From Corynebacterium glyciniphilum AJ 3170 (GTDB taxonomy: Bacteria > Actinomycetota > Actinomycetes > Mycobacteriales > Mycobacteriaceae): DNA of 64,000 bases. Position 1 is the first letter of the stretch, and every line of letters starts with the position of its first letter. The stretch is from assembly GCF_000626675.1 (NCBI RefSeq), contig NZ_CP006842.1, positions 868,001 to 932,000 on the forward strand, written 5' to 3'. The notes under the pieces are model-generated. The model was not told the DNA's origin. It saw only the letters and a program-made list of their open reading frames with translations, and did not search any database. The translations under genes were made by a program, and so were the position numbers. Positions 1-11,292 of this stretch are shown piece by piece.

Positions 1-1854
1 GTGGCGGGGTGGACGGTGACGGACGCTGACGCACGTCCCACGCCGGTCGGTCTCGTTACCGCGGCGGTGCAGATCCTCGGGGGGGCCGAGGGACTGCGGC
101 ATCCTGCAGCGCCGCTGCGGGCGTTGTACCTGCGCCGTCCCGATGCAGTGGAACCGAAGGCGGTACAGGTTTCCGCGGCCCTCGACTTCAGCAGTGTGGA
201 GGAGGTCGATGACGTCGACGGGGCAGGTAAGGCGGCGTCGCCGGACGATGTGACGGGTGCGGAGCGACCGAGCGTGGGGCCTCTCTCCCCTCAGGCCGCG
301 GCCCGGTGCGCCGAGATCGAGGCGGAGCTCTTCCGCGGGGACTCGCCGTGGCCGGAGGCGGGGTTCGCCAGTGAGATCACCGCGCCGAACACGGTCTATC
401 TGGGCATGGTCACCGGGCAAGGAACATCGCAGGAGCGGTTGGTCGGCTATGCCGGTCTGGCGAAGAACGGTCCGGCTGACGATCCGGAGTTCGAGATCCA
501 TACGATCGGCCTGGAGCCTGCCGTGCAGGGGCGCGGGTGGTCGCGCACGCTGATGGATCCGTTGATGGACCTCGCAGACAGGGACGATGGTCCGGTCTAC
601 CTGGAGGTCCGGACCGACAACGATCCGGCGATCCGTCTGTACCGCAGCTACGGTTTCGACATTACCGGCACCCGCCGGAACTACTACCGGCCTTCCGGTG
701 CGGACGCCTACACGATGTGCCGCCCGGCGCGGTCACAGCGCATCTCGGAGGCGCCCCGCCTGATCATGGGAATCGAGAGCTCCTGTGACGAGACCGGCGT
801 GGGAGTCGTCGAACTGCATTCCGACGGGCGGGTCCGGCAGGTGTCGAACCGGGTGGCCTCATCGATGGAGCAGCATGCCCGTTTCGGTGGGGTGGTCCCG
901 GAGATCGCCTCCCGTGCACACCTGGAATCGATGGGCCCGACGATGACGGCGGCCCTCGACGATCTTGAACGGGCCACGGCGGCCACCGGGAGGCGTCGCC
1001 GTCCGGACGCGGTTGCGGCGACGGTGGGACCCGGTCTCGCCGGGGCACTGTTGGTCGGGGCGGCGGCAGCCAAGGCGTACGCGGCAGCGTGGGGTGTGCC
1101 GTTCTACGGTGTCAATCACCTCGGGGGCCACGTTGCCGTCGGCACGCTCGAGGCGGGCGGTGACTCTGGCGCGGTCGGCGATCTCGATCGCGCGGTCGCA
1201 CTGCTGGTCAGCGGTGGGCACACGCAGATCCTCCGGGTCAACGGGGTCGGCAGTCCGATGGCGGAGTTGGGTTCCACGCTGGACGACGCCGCCGGTGAGG
1301 CCTACGACAAGGTTGCCCGGTTGCTCGGCCTCGGGTACCCGGGAGGGCCCGTGATCGACCGGCTCGCTGCGCGGGGGGACTCCGCGGCGATCGCCTTCCC
1401 CCGGGGGATGAGCCGCCCCGGGGACGCCGCCTACGACTTCTCCTTCTCCGGGCTCAAGACGGCGGTCGCCCGATTCGTAGAGAAGGCCACTACGGAGGGC
1501 CGCAGCATCCCGGTTGAAGACGTCTGTGCCTCCTTCCAGGAGGCGGTCGTGGACGTGTTGACCGCGAAAGCGGTCCGGGCCTGTGTGGACACCGGCGCCA
1601 CGGTGATGCTGCTGGGTGGGGGAGTGTCGGCCAACCGCCGTCTGCGGGCGCTCGCCGCCGAGCGGTGTGCGGAGGCAGGTGTGCGTCTGGTCGTCCCGGC
1701 CCTGCCCCTGTGCACGGACAACGGTGTGATGATCGCGACGCTGGCGGCACGGTTGATCGAGGCCGGTGCCCCGGCCAGTTCACTGGATGCCGCGACGGAT
1801 CCGTCGATGGATGTCGAGGTGCCGGTCTTAGCACCCACCCTTGTTGAGGGCTAG
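1..1854 (+). CDS. tsaD: TsaB(C-terminus)-RimI-TsaD fusion, 5' end cut by window
   Basis: This is an open frame of 617 codons that enters from the window edge. Residues 1 to about 60 look like the C-terminus of TsaB, including a YLRRPDAV motif. Residues about 90-240 are a GNAT acetyltransferase of the RimI type, with an acetyl-CoA loop QGRGW at 176-180. TsaD begins at about Met256 ([11 protein letters not shown]) and carries the HxxxH metal pair H373/H377, [15 protein letters not shown] and [11 protein letters not shown]. TsaD transfers the threonylcarbamoyl group to A37 of ANN-decoding tRNAs together with TsaB. RimI acetylates the ribosomal protein S18 N-terminus. Actinobacteria often have these as adjacent genes, but here they form one reading frame. 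The true start lies outside the window, so the TsaB part can only be inferred from its tail. The stop codon overlaps the CIRCE operator of groES. Confidence 0.9.
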   Translation: MAGWTVTDADARPTPVGLVTAAVQILGGAEGLRHPAAPLRALYLRRPDAVEPKAVQVSAALDFSSVEEVDDVDGAGKAASPDDVTGAERPSVGPLSPQAAARCAEIEAELFRGDSPWPEAGFASEITAPNTVYLGMVTGQGTSQERLVGYAGLAKNGPADDPEFEIHTIGLEPAVQGRGWSRTLMDPLMDLADRDDGPVYLEVRTDNDPAIRLYRSYGFDITGTRRNYYRPSGADAYTMCRPARSQRISEAPRLIMGIESSCDETGVGVVELHSDGRVRQVSNRVASSMEQHARFGGVVPEIASRAHLESMGPTMTAALDDLERATAATGRRRRPDAVAATVGPGLAGALLVGAAAAKAYAAAWGVPFYGVNHLGGHVAVGTLEAGGDSGAVGDLDRAVALLVSGGHTQILRVNGVGSPMAELGSTLDDAAGEAYDKVARLLGLGYPGGPVIDRLAARGDSAAIAFPRGMSRPGDAAYDFSFSGLKTAVARFVEKATTEGRSIPVEDVCASFQEAVVDVLTAKAVRACVDTGATVMLLGGGVSANRRLRALAAERCAEAGVRLVVPALPLCTDNGVMIATLAARLIEAGAPASSLDAATDPSMDVEVPVLAPTLVEG

Positions 1855-1877
1855 CACTTGGCAGGGTAGAGTGCCAA
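1851..1877 (+). promoter_or_regulatory. CIRCE operator (HrcA site) of groES-groEL
   Basis: The sequence CTAGCACTT, nine bases, then GAGTGCCAA matches the CIRCE consensus TTAGCACTC-N9-GAGTGCTAA at 15 of 18 positions. It lies 114 bases before the groES start and overlaps the tsaD stop codon (1852-1854). A second, perfect inverted repeat with 9-bp arms (1855-1863 and 1872-1880) is nested in the same place. HrcA normally represses groE through this element until heat stress. Confidence 0.87.
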
Positions 1878-1990
1878 GTGGTTGTGTGACACACAGTTGT
1901 TCACCCGCGACGACGGCTGTGCAGGATATACCAACCGGAACACAAGACAATTCCGATCACTGCATGTACGCAAACACGGAGGTATTCAAC

Positions 1991-2296
1991 GTGGCTAACG
2001 TCAACATCAAGCCGCTCGAGGACCGCGTCCTCGTCCAGATCGTCGAGGCCGAGACCACCACCGCATCCGGTCTGGTCATCCCGGACTCTGCCAAGGAGAA
2101 GCCGCAGGAGGCCACCGTCGTGGCCGTCGGCCCGGGCCGCTGGCACGACGATGACGACCGCATCCCGATGGACGTCGAGGTCGGCGACACGGTCGTGTTC
2201 TCCCGCTACGGCGGCACCGAGCTCAAGTACGACGGGGAAGAGTACCTGCTGCTCAACCAGCGCGACATCCTCGCCGTCGTCAACTCCGCGAAGTAG
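1991..2296 (+). CDS. groES: Co-chaperonin GroES (Hsp10)
   Basis: This 101-residue protein is the normal length for GroES, the seven-fold lid of the GroEL folding chamber in the cytoplasm. It has the family start [10 protein letters not shown], the mobile-loop region [18 protein letters not shown] and the end [16 protein letters not shown]. The GTG start was chosen because GGAGG lies at 1978-1982, eight bases upstream. The open frame extends further upstream but has no similarity there. It is the first gene of the groES-groEL operon, with a 10-base gap to groEL and the CIRCE element upstream. Confidence 0.97.
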   Translation: MANVNIKPLEDRVLVQIVEAETTTASGLVIPDSAKEKPQEATVVAVGPGRWHDDDDRIPMDVEVGDTVVFSRYGGTELKYDGEEYLLLNQRDILAVVNSAK

Positions 2297-2303
2297 GTCA
2301 TGA

Positions 2304-3920
<1,617 letters not shown>

Positions 3921-3939
3921 GAGTTCCGGGCACGTCTGA

Positions 3940-3977
3940 GGCCCCCACACCGGTCATTTCCAGACCGGGTGGGGGCC
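3940..3977 (+). terminator. Terminator of groES-groEL
   Basis: A GC-rich hairpin pairs GGCCCCCACACCGGTC with GACCGGGTGGGGGCC around a 7-base loop, 20 bases after the groEL stop. Only a weak T-run follows, as is common in actinobacteria. Confidence 0.85.
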
Positions 3978-4148
3978 TTGTCGTCGTCGTGTCGTCGTCG
4001 TGTCGTCGCGGTCTGTCTCGCCGGTTGCCGGTGGCACGGAGGCTCCAGGGTGGCTGTGCGGGGTTATTCCACCCCTGGGTCTTCGTCCGGGGTTTGGCCC
4101 TGGGATTAGTCCTGTGGTTGCCCCTTCGGCTGTCCCAGGGCCTGGGGG
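3978..4148. other. Intergenic region between converging groEL and whiB genes
   Basis: No gene is supported here. Bases 3980-4008 are a short TCG-rich tandem repeat (two copies of an 11-bp unit and a partial one). An imperfect inverted repeat (CCAGGGTGG with CCACCCCTGG) lies near 4045-4080. The perfect inverted repeat at 4096-4142 is listed separately. Confidence 0.6.
4096..4142 (-). terminator. Possible terminator of the whiB-like gene
   Basis: Perfect 10-bp arms GGCCCTGGGA (4096-4105) and TCCCAGGGCC (4133-4142) enclose a 27-base loop, directly after the whiB stop on the minus strand. The loop is long and there is no T-run, so the role is tentative. Confidence 0.45.
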
Positions 4149-4469
4149 TCAGGACGCCAGGCGGCGGCTTTCCCGGGCGGGCCGGAGACGCCGGGCGCGT
4201 CCGTTCTGGGCGGCGGCCCGTTCGGATTCGCCCATCCCGCCCCAGATCCCGTAGACCTCCCCGACGCTGAGGGCATGCTCCTTGCACTGGGCCAGTACCG
4301 GGCATTCGTTGCAGATGGCCTTGGCGCGGTGTTCCCGCAATGAGCGTGCCCGCCCTCGTTCTCCGTCAGGGTGGAAAAAGACGGCGGACTCTGCTCCACG
4401 GCAGGAACCGTGGAGTTGCCAGTCCCAGAAGGTGGTGGCGGGGCCGGGGAGGTCGCTCGTCTGTGGCAT
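4149..4469 (-). CDS. whcB: WhiB-family iron-sulfur regulator (WhiB3/WhcB type)
   Basis: This 106-residue protein has the four WhiB cysteines that hold a [4Fe-4S] cluster (C23, C53, C56, C62, with CNECPVLAQC) and the G-[IV]-W-G-G turn at 74-78. A basic C-terminal tail (RARRLRPARESRR) is typical of the DNA-binding end. WhiB proteins act as redox-responsive transcription factors that bind the primary sigma factor. The ATG at 4469 was chosen because GGAGA lies just upstream; the frame continues further but without similarity. Its place between groEL1 and sigD matches whiB3 of mycobacteria and whcB of C. glutamicum, which supports the name. The exact regulon is not visible. Confidence 0.92.
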   Translation of the reverse strand: MPQTSDLPGPATTFWDWQLHGSCRGAESAVFFHPDGERGRARSLREHRAKAICNECPVLAQCKEHALSVGEVYGIWGGMGESERAAAQNGRARRLRPARESRRLAS

Positions 4470-4741
4470 GGCTGTTCTCCTGTACGTCAGTATTTCTGAG
4501 TTCTGAGTTCGGCGGATCTGCGTTTTTCCACCGGCCCCCAGGGTCGTCCCCGTGTGTGAACAACAGGTGTCCGGCAGCTGTTCAGGATGTGACATTTTCC
4601 GTGCCCGGCATCCTGCGGTTCCCGCCGGGTATTACCGGGTGAGTCCCGGGCGCGCGGTTTGCTGTGGTAATTTCACCCCACAGGCAGGCGAGCTTGACCG
4701 GCGAACCGACAGCCTGCCCTGACCGTGGTTTCACGAGGACT

Positions 4742-5326
4742 ATGACAGCGACTGACGACATCGACGAGGCTCTGCCCCGTCTCGTGCCCTCCGCAGTGGA
4801 GGGGGACGGGCGGGCGCTCCAGCGCATCATCGATCTCATCCATCCGCCGGTCGTGCGGTACTGCCGGGCCCGTGTCCCGTCCACGAAGTACCCCACCCCG
4901 GAGGATCTGGCACAGGAGATCTGTCTTGCCGTCGCACGCGCGATACCCGGGTATGAGGACCAGGGCAAACCGTTTATGGCGTTCGTCTACCGGATCGCCG
5001 CAAACAAGATCGTGGACGCCCGTCGTTCGCAGTCGCGTGACCTGTCTGTTCCTACCGACGAGGTACCGGATCAGGAGGTGGTCACGAGCACCCCTGAATC
5101 GGTGGCTGTCGACCTGAGTTCCTGTAACGAAGTCGCGCAGTTGCTCGATACGCTCAGTGACAAGGCACGACAGATCGTGACTCTCAGGGTCTTCGGTGGT
5201 TACTCCGCCGAGGAGACGGCGGAGATCGTCGGGTCGACTGCCGGCGCGGTGCGGGTTGCACAGTTCAGGGCGTTGGCCAAGATGCGGGAGACCCTGGAAT
5301 CCCGTGAGACTTCGAGGACGGAATGA
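4742..5326 (+). CDS. sigD: ECF-type RNA polymerase sigma factor SigD
   Basis: The 194-residue protein has a sigma-70 region 2 (about 20-90, with PTPEDLAQEICLAVARA and FVYRIAANKIVDARR) and a region 4 helix-turn-helix (about 140-185, SDKARQIVTLRVFGGYSAEETAEIVGS). It directs RNA polymerase to a small set of promoters; in relatives SigD controls cell-envelope functions. The ATG at 4742 was chosen because the upstream 26 codons show no similarity, although the GAGG ribosome site is only three bases away. The stop overlaps the start of the following anti-sigma gene by four bases (ATGA), a sign of translational coupling. Confidence 0.93.
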   Translation: MTATDDIDEALPRLVPSAVEGDGRALQRIIDLIHPPVVRYCRARVPSTKYPTPEDLAQEICLAVARAIPGYEDQGKPFMAFVYRIAANKIVDARRSQSRDLSVPTDEVPDQEVVTSTPESVAVDLSSCNEVAQLLDTLSDKARQIVTLRVFGGYSAEETAEIVGSTAGAVRVAQFRALAKMRETLESRETSRTE

Positions 5327-6222
5327 TGGACGAGCACAGGTGGGGCCCGCAGGGTTTCGACGACGACGCCATGAATGGTGTCGACGTCGATGCCGTGCGC
5401 GCAGCCGACCAGATGCTGGACGCCATTGCCGCCGGTGAGAAGGTCGACGGCGCTGACCCGCTCTTCCGTCTTCTCGCGGATGCCCGTGCCGAGAGCGCAC
5501 GGGACATTCCGGCCGCCCCCGTCGTCGGCCCTACTGAAGCGCCGGACGGCGCGGGCTCTGTGACACCTCTGGCCGGTCGCCGACGGCGCCGTGCGATGCG
5601 CCGTGCCGGTGGGGTCGCGGCCCTGGGCGGGGTCTCGTTGACGTCCCTGGTGGTGGGCAGCGGTGTCGCAGCTGCTCTTGTCGTCGGTGGATTCACTGTC
5701 GGAGCCTTGACGACGGGTAACTCCGGGAACTCCGGACAGTCTGACTCCGTCGTCGCCGGATCGGGCCAGCAGGGTGGAGGGGACGACACAGACACGGATA
5801 CGCCGCGGCGTTCCGGCGACACACAACCGGATTCGTCTGCTCCTGCCTCGGAGGGTCATGACGACCCCTCCGCGCCTACCACAGACGACGGTGCGGTTGA
5901 CCGGGGTGCCGATGCGGGCGGCATGGTGCTGGCGGAGCCGGAACCGGGTGCGGAGGCTCAGCCCGTCGATCCGACCGATACCACCGGTGACGGTGGTGCG
6001 GGCACTGACGGGGGAGAGTCGGCCGGTGATGCCGACGCGTCCGAGGTTCCTGCCGAGACCCCCGGACCAGGCGGCCCGATGGTCATGGCGGAGCCGCAGC
6101 GTGGTGCCGCGGCGGCCCCGTCGAAGACGACGTCCTCGACGACGTCATCCACCCCGAGCAGCGCACCGAAGTCTCAGCGCGAGCCGAATGAGCCGGAGCC
6201 CGGGGCAGAGCCCTCCTCCTGA
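5323..6222 (+). CDS. rsdA: Anti-sigma-D factor, RsdA-like membrane protein
   Basis: The 299-residue protein has a short cytoplasmic N-terminal domain with a D-rich helix and LLADARAE, which resembles the sigma-D binding part of RsdA. A basic stretch (86-94) and one membrane segment (about 97-130) follow. The outer part is about 165 residues of low-complexity Asp/Thr/Ser/Pro/Gly sequence. Such proteins hold SigD at the membrane until proteolysis releases it. The start overlaps sigD, which is strong context for this role. Outside the N-terminus there is no conserved domain. Confidence 0.85.
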   Translation: MMDEHRWGPQGFDDDAMNGVDVDAVRAADQMLDAIAAGEKVDGADPLFRLLADARAESARDIPAAPVVGPTEAPDGAGSVTPLAGRRRRRAMRRAGGVAALGGVSLTSLVVGSGVAAALVVGGFTVGALTTGNSGNSGQSDSVVAGSGQQGGGDDTDTDTPRRSGDTQPDSSAPASEGHDDPSAPTTDDGAVDRGADAGGMVLAEPEPGAEAQPVDPTDTTGDGGAGTDGGESAGDADASEVPAETPGPGGPMVMAEPQRGAAAAPSKTTSSTTSSTPSSAPKSQREPNEPEPGAEPSS

Positions 6223-6257
6223 CGAGGACGGTCCCTTCCTGGGACGAGGCGTGGTCT

Positions 6258-6665
6258 CTAGCGGCCCCACTTACGGAATGTCCGCGGTCCACGGCTCAGC
6301 CAGTCGGCGGCGTCGGCGTACCCGGCGCAGTAGTCCCAGGGCACGTAGAAGTCGGGGTCGGGGTCGGCGCCGGGCTCGTGAACCGGCACCGGCCCGTCAT
6401 TGAGCATGGTCGACAGGTTGGACACCAGGATCGGCCAGTCGTAGTAGTGCAGCTCCTGGCAGTCGTCACAGGTCATTGCCACACCCAGAACCCCACGGGG
6501 TTCCAGCAGCTCGCGAAAGCGGCGGACGTTGGCCAGGTCCTCACGCAGGGCGTTGCGCTCGTCGTCGGACAGCGGCTCGTCCACCTCGTCATCGAACAGG
6601 GCCGCCGGATCCTCCGGATCATCGGCGAAGGGGTCCGGGGGCATCAGAGAGTCGTCGAAGTCCAC
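6258..6665 (-). CDS. DUF5319 family protein
   Basis: This 135-residue acidic protein has no known function. It begins with the family signature MPPDPFADDPEDPAALF a few residues in, and has a CDDCQELHYYDWPIL motif followed by VPWDYCAGYADAADWL near the end. The paired cysteines (CDDC) could bind a metal, but that is a guess. A gene of this family sits between the sigD locus and guaB in related genera. The GTG at 6665 was chosen because TAGTCT lies seven bases upstream, which fits a leaderless transcript. Confidence 0.85.
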   Translation of the reverse strand: MDFDDSLMPPDPFADDPEDPAALFDDEVDEPLSDDERNALREDLANVRRFRELLEPRGVLGVAMTCDDCQELHYYDWPILVSNLSTMLNDGPVPVHEPGADPDPDFYVPWDYCAGYADAADWLSRGPRTFRKWGR

Positions 6666-6672
6666 GGACACG

Positions 6673-6678
6673 AGACTA
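6673..6678 (-). promoter_or_regulatory. -10 element of leaderless DUF5319 gene
   Basis: TAGTCT on the minus strand lies seven bases before the GTG start, with no ribosome site between them. Confidence 0.6.
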
Positions 6679-6814
6679 CCTGCTGTGTACGGCAAGGGGA
6701 ACAGCGCCGTACGTCCTGTATGCGTCCTGTCCGCGGATGCCGGGTGCTGATGGCGGATAACCGTGCCCGACGGGTTATCCTGTCTGGTAAACACCCGACG
6801 ACAGTTCCGGCTGA

Positions 6815-8386
<1,572 letters not shown>

Positions 8387-8399
8387 GAACCAGGTACCC

Positions 8400-9551
8400 A
8401 TGCAGGAACAGGTGAACATCGGGATGGGGCGGTCGGCGCGCCGCGTCGTCGGATTCGACCAGATCAACATCGTGCCGTCACGGCGTACCCGGTCGTCCCA
8501 CGATGTCGACACGACCTGGCGCATCGACGCCTACCGTTTCGACATTCCTTTCATGGCGCATCCGTCGGATGCCGTGGTGACCCCGGAGTTCGCCGTGGAG
8601 TTCGGCCGTCTCGGCGGCCTGCCGGTCATCAACGCGGAAGGCCTGTGGGGACGCCACCGTGACCTCGAGGGTGCCCTCGGGAAGGTCCGCGCGGCTGCCG
8701 GTGACTCCGATCCTCTGGGGCTTCCGGCACCGGACAACGCCGCACAACGCGTGCTCCAGGAGCTGCACGCTGCACCGGTGGACCACGGTCTGCTGGCGGA
8801 ACGACTTGCTGAGGTCCGGGACTCCGGCGTGACGTTCGGTGTGCGGGTCTCCCCGCAGAATGCCCGTGACTTCGCCCCGGCGTTGATCAAGGCGGGTATC
8901 GACCTGCTGGTGATTCAGGGCACGCTGGTCTCCGCAGAGCACGTGTACTCCAACGGCGAACCGCTGAACCTCAAGGAGTTCATCGGATCTGTGGACGTCC
9001 CCGTCATCGCCGGCGGGGTGGTGGACTACACCACCGCGATGCACCTCATGCGGACCGGGGCGGCCGGGGTCATCGTAGGCTCGGGCACGACGACGAACAG
9101 TCAAGCGTTGGGGATCGACGTCCCTATGGCCTCCGCGGTCGCCGACGCCGCCGCTGCCCGACTGGACTACCTGGACGAGACGGGGGGCCGGTACGTCCAC
9201 GTCATCGCCGACTCGCATATGGAGGTCGCCGGTGACATCGCCAAGGCGATCGCCTGTGGTGCGGATGCCGTTTCTCTCGGGGCACCGTTGGCCATGGCGG
9301 ACACCTCCGGCGGGCGTGGCCATTTCTGGCCCTCGGTGGCCGCACACCCCAGCCTCCCTCGTGGCGAGGCGGAAGCAGTGTACGGCACCTTCGGTTCCCG
9401 TGAGACTCTGCCACTGGAGAAGCTGCTGTTCGGTCCCACAGACAACCCCTACGGCGAGGAGAACCTCGTCGGTGGGCTGCGACGGTCGATGGCCAAGTGC
9501 GGTTACACCGACCTGAAGAGCTTCCAGAAGGTCCCGTTGGCGGTCCGCTGA
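8400..9551 (+). CDS. guaB3: GuaB3-family IMP dehydrogenase-related protein
   Basis: This 383-residue protein has the IMPDH/GMP reductase TIM barrel but no CBS domains, and belongs to the GuaB3 group found next to guaB in actinobacteria. It keeps the phosphate-binding GVIVGSG and DAVSLGAPLAMA segments. It lacks the GPGSICTTR loop of IMPDH, so the classic catalytic cysteine is not in its usual place. A cyanobacterial GuaB3 has been reported to act as a GMP reductase, so GMP recycling is possible here. The gap to guaB is 13 bases, indicating co-transcription. Confidence 0.88.
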   Translation: MQEQVNIGMGRSARRVVGFDQINIVPSRRTRSSHDVDTTWRIDAYRFDIPFMAHPSDAVVTPEFAVEFGRLGGLPVINAEGLWGRHRDLEGALGKVRAAAGDSDPLGLPAPDNAAQRVLQELHAAPVDHGLLAERLAEVRDSGVTFGVRVSPQNARDFAPALIKAGIDLLVIQGTLVSAEHVYSNGEPLNLKEFIGSVDVPVIAGGVVDYTTAMHLMRTGAAGVIVGSGTTTNSQALGIDVPMASAVADAAAARLDYLDETGGRYVHVIADSHMEVAGDIAKAIACGADAVSLGAPLAMADTSGGRGHFWPSVAAHPSLPRGEAEAVYGTFGSRETLPLEKLLFGPTDNPYGEENLVGGLRRSMAKCGYTDLKSFQKVPLAVR

Positions 9552-9571
9552 CGCCGCTCCCTTCGCTCGCG

Positions 9572-9595
9572 CGGCAGAGGTAACGGTCTCTGCCG
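9572..9595. terminator. Hairpin between guaB3 and the phosphate-symporter operon
   Basis: CGGCAGAG pairs with CTCTGCCG around an 8-base loop in the 45-base gap between two converging genes. It may serve both directions. Confidence 0.6.
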
Positions 9596-9596
9596 G

Positions 9597-9866
9597 TCAG
9601 CCGGCGTCTCTGCCGTCCCCGTCCGAGGCAGTGTCTTCGGCCTGACGGTTCGCGCGGAGTTCCTCCCGCAGTTCGTCGAAGAACAGTCGGGCGTTGCTCC
9701 ACTTCTCCGATGATGCGTTGAGCAGGTGGGGGAGTTGTTCGACGGCGTCATGCTGTTCCCGTAGCCGACGGTGTTCGGCAAGTTCCTCACGTAGAGCCTG
9801 CAGGGCGTCTTCAGCGTCGATGAGAATGCGTTCGAGCTGGTTTTCGGCGGGGTCGGGGGTTGTCAC
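9597..9866 (-). CDS. Small coiled-coil protein of unknown function
   Basis: This 89-residue protein is almost wholly helical and charged (LERILIDAEDALQALREELAEHRRLREQHD and onward), with a likely coiled coil over residues 8-70. The family was not recognised. The GTG start overlaps the stop of the upstream Na/phosphate symporter gene by four bases (GTGA). That points to translational coupling and a role linked to phosphate transport, for example as a partner of the symporter, much as PhoU-like domains accompany other members. This role is inferred from context only. Confidence 0.72.
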   Translation of the reverse strand: MTTPDPAENQLERILIDAEDALQALREELAEHRRLREQHDAVEQLPHLLNASSEKWSNARLFFDELREELRANRQAEDTASDGDGRDAG

Positions 9867-11134
9867 AGAAGCACCGTCAGCAGAATGAGGGTGGCGGGCA
9901 GGACGAGGAAGACCCCGATGACCCAGACGGCCACGTACATCTTGTTCCTGGAGCCGAGACGGGCGAGGGTCGAGGCGCCGGCCGGGGGAAGACACCGCAG
10001 GAAGGGCAGTCCGTAGATCACCAGCAGTGCGAAGACGTTGTACAGGACGTGCACCAGCGCCGCCTGTAATGCGAACTGTGCTTCCGGGCCGCTGAAGGCG
10101 AAGGCGGCGATCAGCGCGGTAAGAGTGGTGCCGACGTTCGCGACGAGGGTGAACGGATAGACCTGGCGGAGGGAGAAGGTGCCGGAACCGGCGAGGGGGA
10201 CGATCAACGATGTGGTGGTGGAGGAGGACTGGACCATCACGGTGATCAGGGTGCCTGAGGCGATTCCGGAGACCGGTCCACGTCCGATGGCAGTGTGCAG
10301 GATCTGCTTGGCGCGTCCGACCATCACCACCTTCAACAGCGTGCCGATGATGCTGATGACCGCCAGGATCATGGCGATTCCCAGGAGGATCAGGATGATT
10401 CCGTCCCAGGGGCCGGGGACGGGGGCGAAGGCCGCGGCGATGACGTTGCCCAGGGGATCGGTGACACCGGTCACCGCGTTGCCCAGGCTGCCGAAGACTG
10501 CGGCGAGGATGCCACCGTCACTGCCTGCCATCTGCGTGGACAGCCAGTGTGAGCTTTTCTCGAGGATGCCGAAGGCCAGCTCCAGCGGGAGAAAGATCAC
10601 CACGGCGAGCAGATTGTAGAAGTCGTGGATGGAGGCGGCGGCGAATGCCCGGCGGAAGGACTCGCGGTCGCGGACCATGCCGAGGCTCACCAGTGTGCTG
10701 GTGAGCGTGGTCCCGACATTGGCGCCCATGAGCATGGGGATTGCGGTGGCCATGGGAAGACCACCTGCGCAGAGACCGACGATGATCGCGGTCACGGTGG
10801 TGGAGGACTGGATCAGCGCAGTGGCCAGCAGTCCGATCATGAGTGCGACCAGGGGGTTGGAGGCGAAGGAGAAGAGTTCCTCGGCCTGGCCGCCGGTAGC
10901 GGCTTTGAACCCGCCACCCACCACGGAGACTGCGGTGATCAGGAGGTAGATTCCCAGGGCCACGCAGAACCAGTTTGCCCAGGCGAGGGGACGTCCGCGG
11001 AGTCCAAGGCGGGTGAGTGGGCTGCGCACCGGTTCGGGTGGGGCGGTGCTGGTGACCTCGCCTGCCTCCGTGTCGTTGGTAACGGTGGAGGCGGGTGAGC
11101 GGTCGGTGACCTCTGCCGGCACGTGGGGCTCCAT
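9863..11134 (-). CDS. Na/phosphate cotransporter family protein
   Basis: This 423-residue membrane protein has the duplicated signature of the Na/Pi cotransporter family: QSSTTVTA with GANVGTTLT in the first half, and QSSSTTTS with NVGTTLTA in the second. Eight or more hydrophobic segments follow a 50-residue cytoplasmic N-terminus. It probably imports phosphate with sodium. There is no fused PhoU domain, unlike the E. coli YjbB form. It is the first gene of a two-gene operon with the small coiled-coil protein. Confidence 0.9.
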   Translation of the reverse strand: MEPHVPAEVTDRSPASTVTNDTEAGEVTSTAPPEPVRSPLTRLGLRGRPLAWANWFCVALGIYLLITAVSVVGGGFKAATGGQAEELFSFASNPLVALMIGLLATALIQSSTTVTAIIVGLCAGGLPMATAIPMLMGANVGTTLTSTLVSLGMVRDRESFRRAFAAASIHDFYNLLAVVIFLPLELAFGILEKSSHWLSTQMAGSDGGILAAVFGSLGNAVTGVTDPLGNVIAAAFAPVPGPWDGIILILLGIAMILAVISIIGTLLKVVMVGRAKQILHTAIGRGPVSGIASGTLITVMVQSSSTTTSLIVPLAGSGTFSLRQVYPFTLVANVGTTLTALIAAFAFSGPEAQFALQAALVHVLYNVFALLVIYGLPFLRCLPPAGASTLARLGSRNKMYVAVWVIGVFLVLPATLILLTVLL

Positions 11135-11279
11135 TCATGGTCGACGACGTGTCGTGGGGTACTCCCCTGAGAGTGTATGGGGTTCACCCCGGTTCGTGAA
11201 GTCCTGAAGTGAACGGCGGATGAACTCTGGACGACAGGGGTTGTCAGCCACCGACGCTAACGGCAGGTGGGGCGTTCGG

Positions 11280-11285
11280 TAGAGT
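11280..11285 (+). promoter_or_regulatory. -10 element of leaderless guaA
   Basis: TAGAGT lies seven bases before the guaA GTG, with no ribosome site between them. No clear -35 box is visible. Confidence 0.6.
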
Positions 11286-11292
11286 AAGCGTC

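Noticed and set aside
3980..4008. TCG-rich tandem repeat considered as a regulatory or CRISPR-like repeat
   Set aside because: The unit is only 11 bp with no spacers. It looks like simple sequence slippage after a terminator.
6231..6245. Small hairpin GTCCC-TTCCT-GGGAC between rsdA and the DUF5319 gene
   Set aside because: A five-base stem is too short to support a terminator call.
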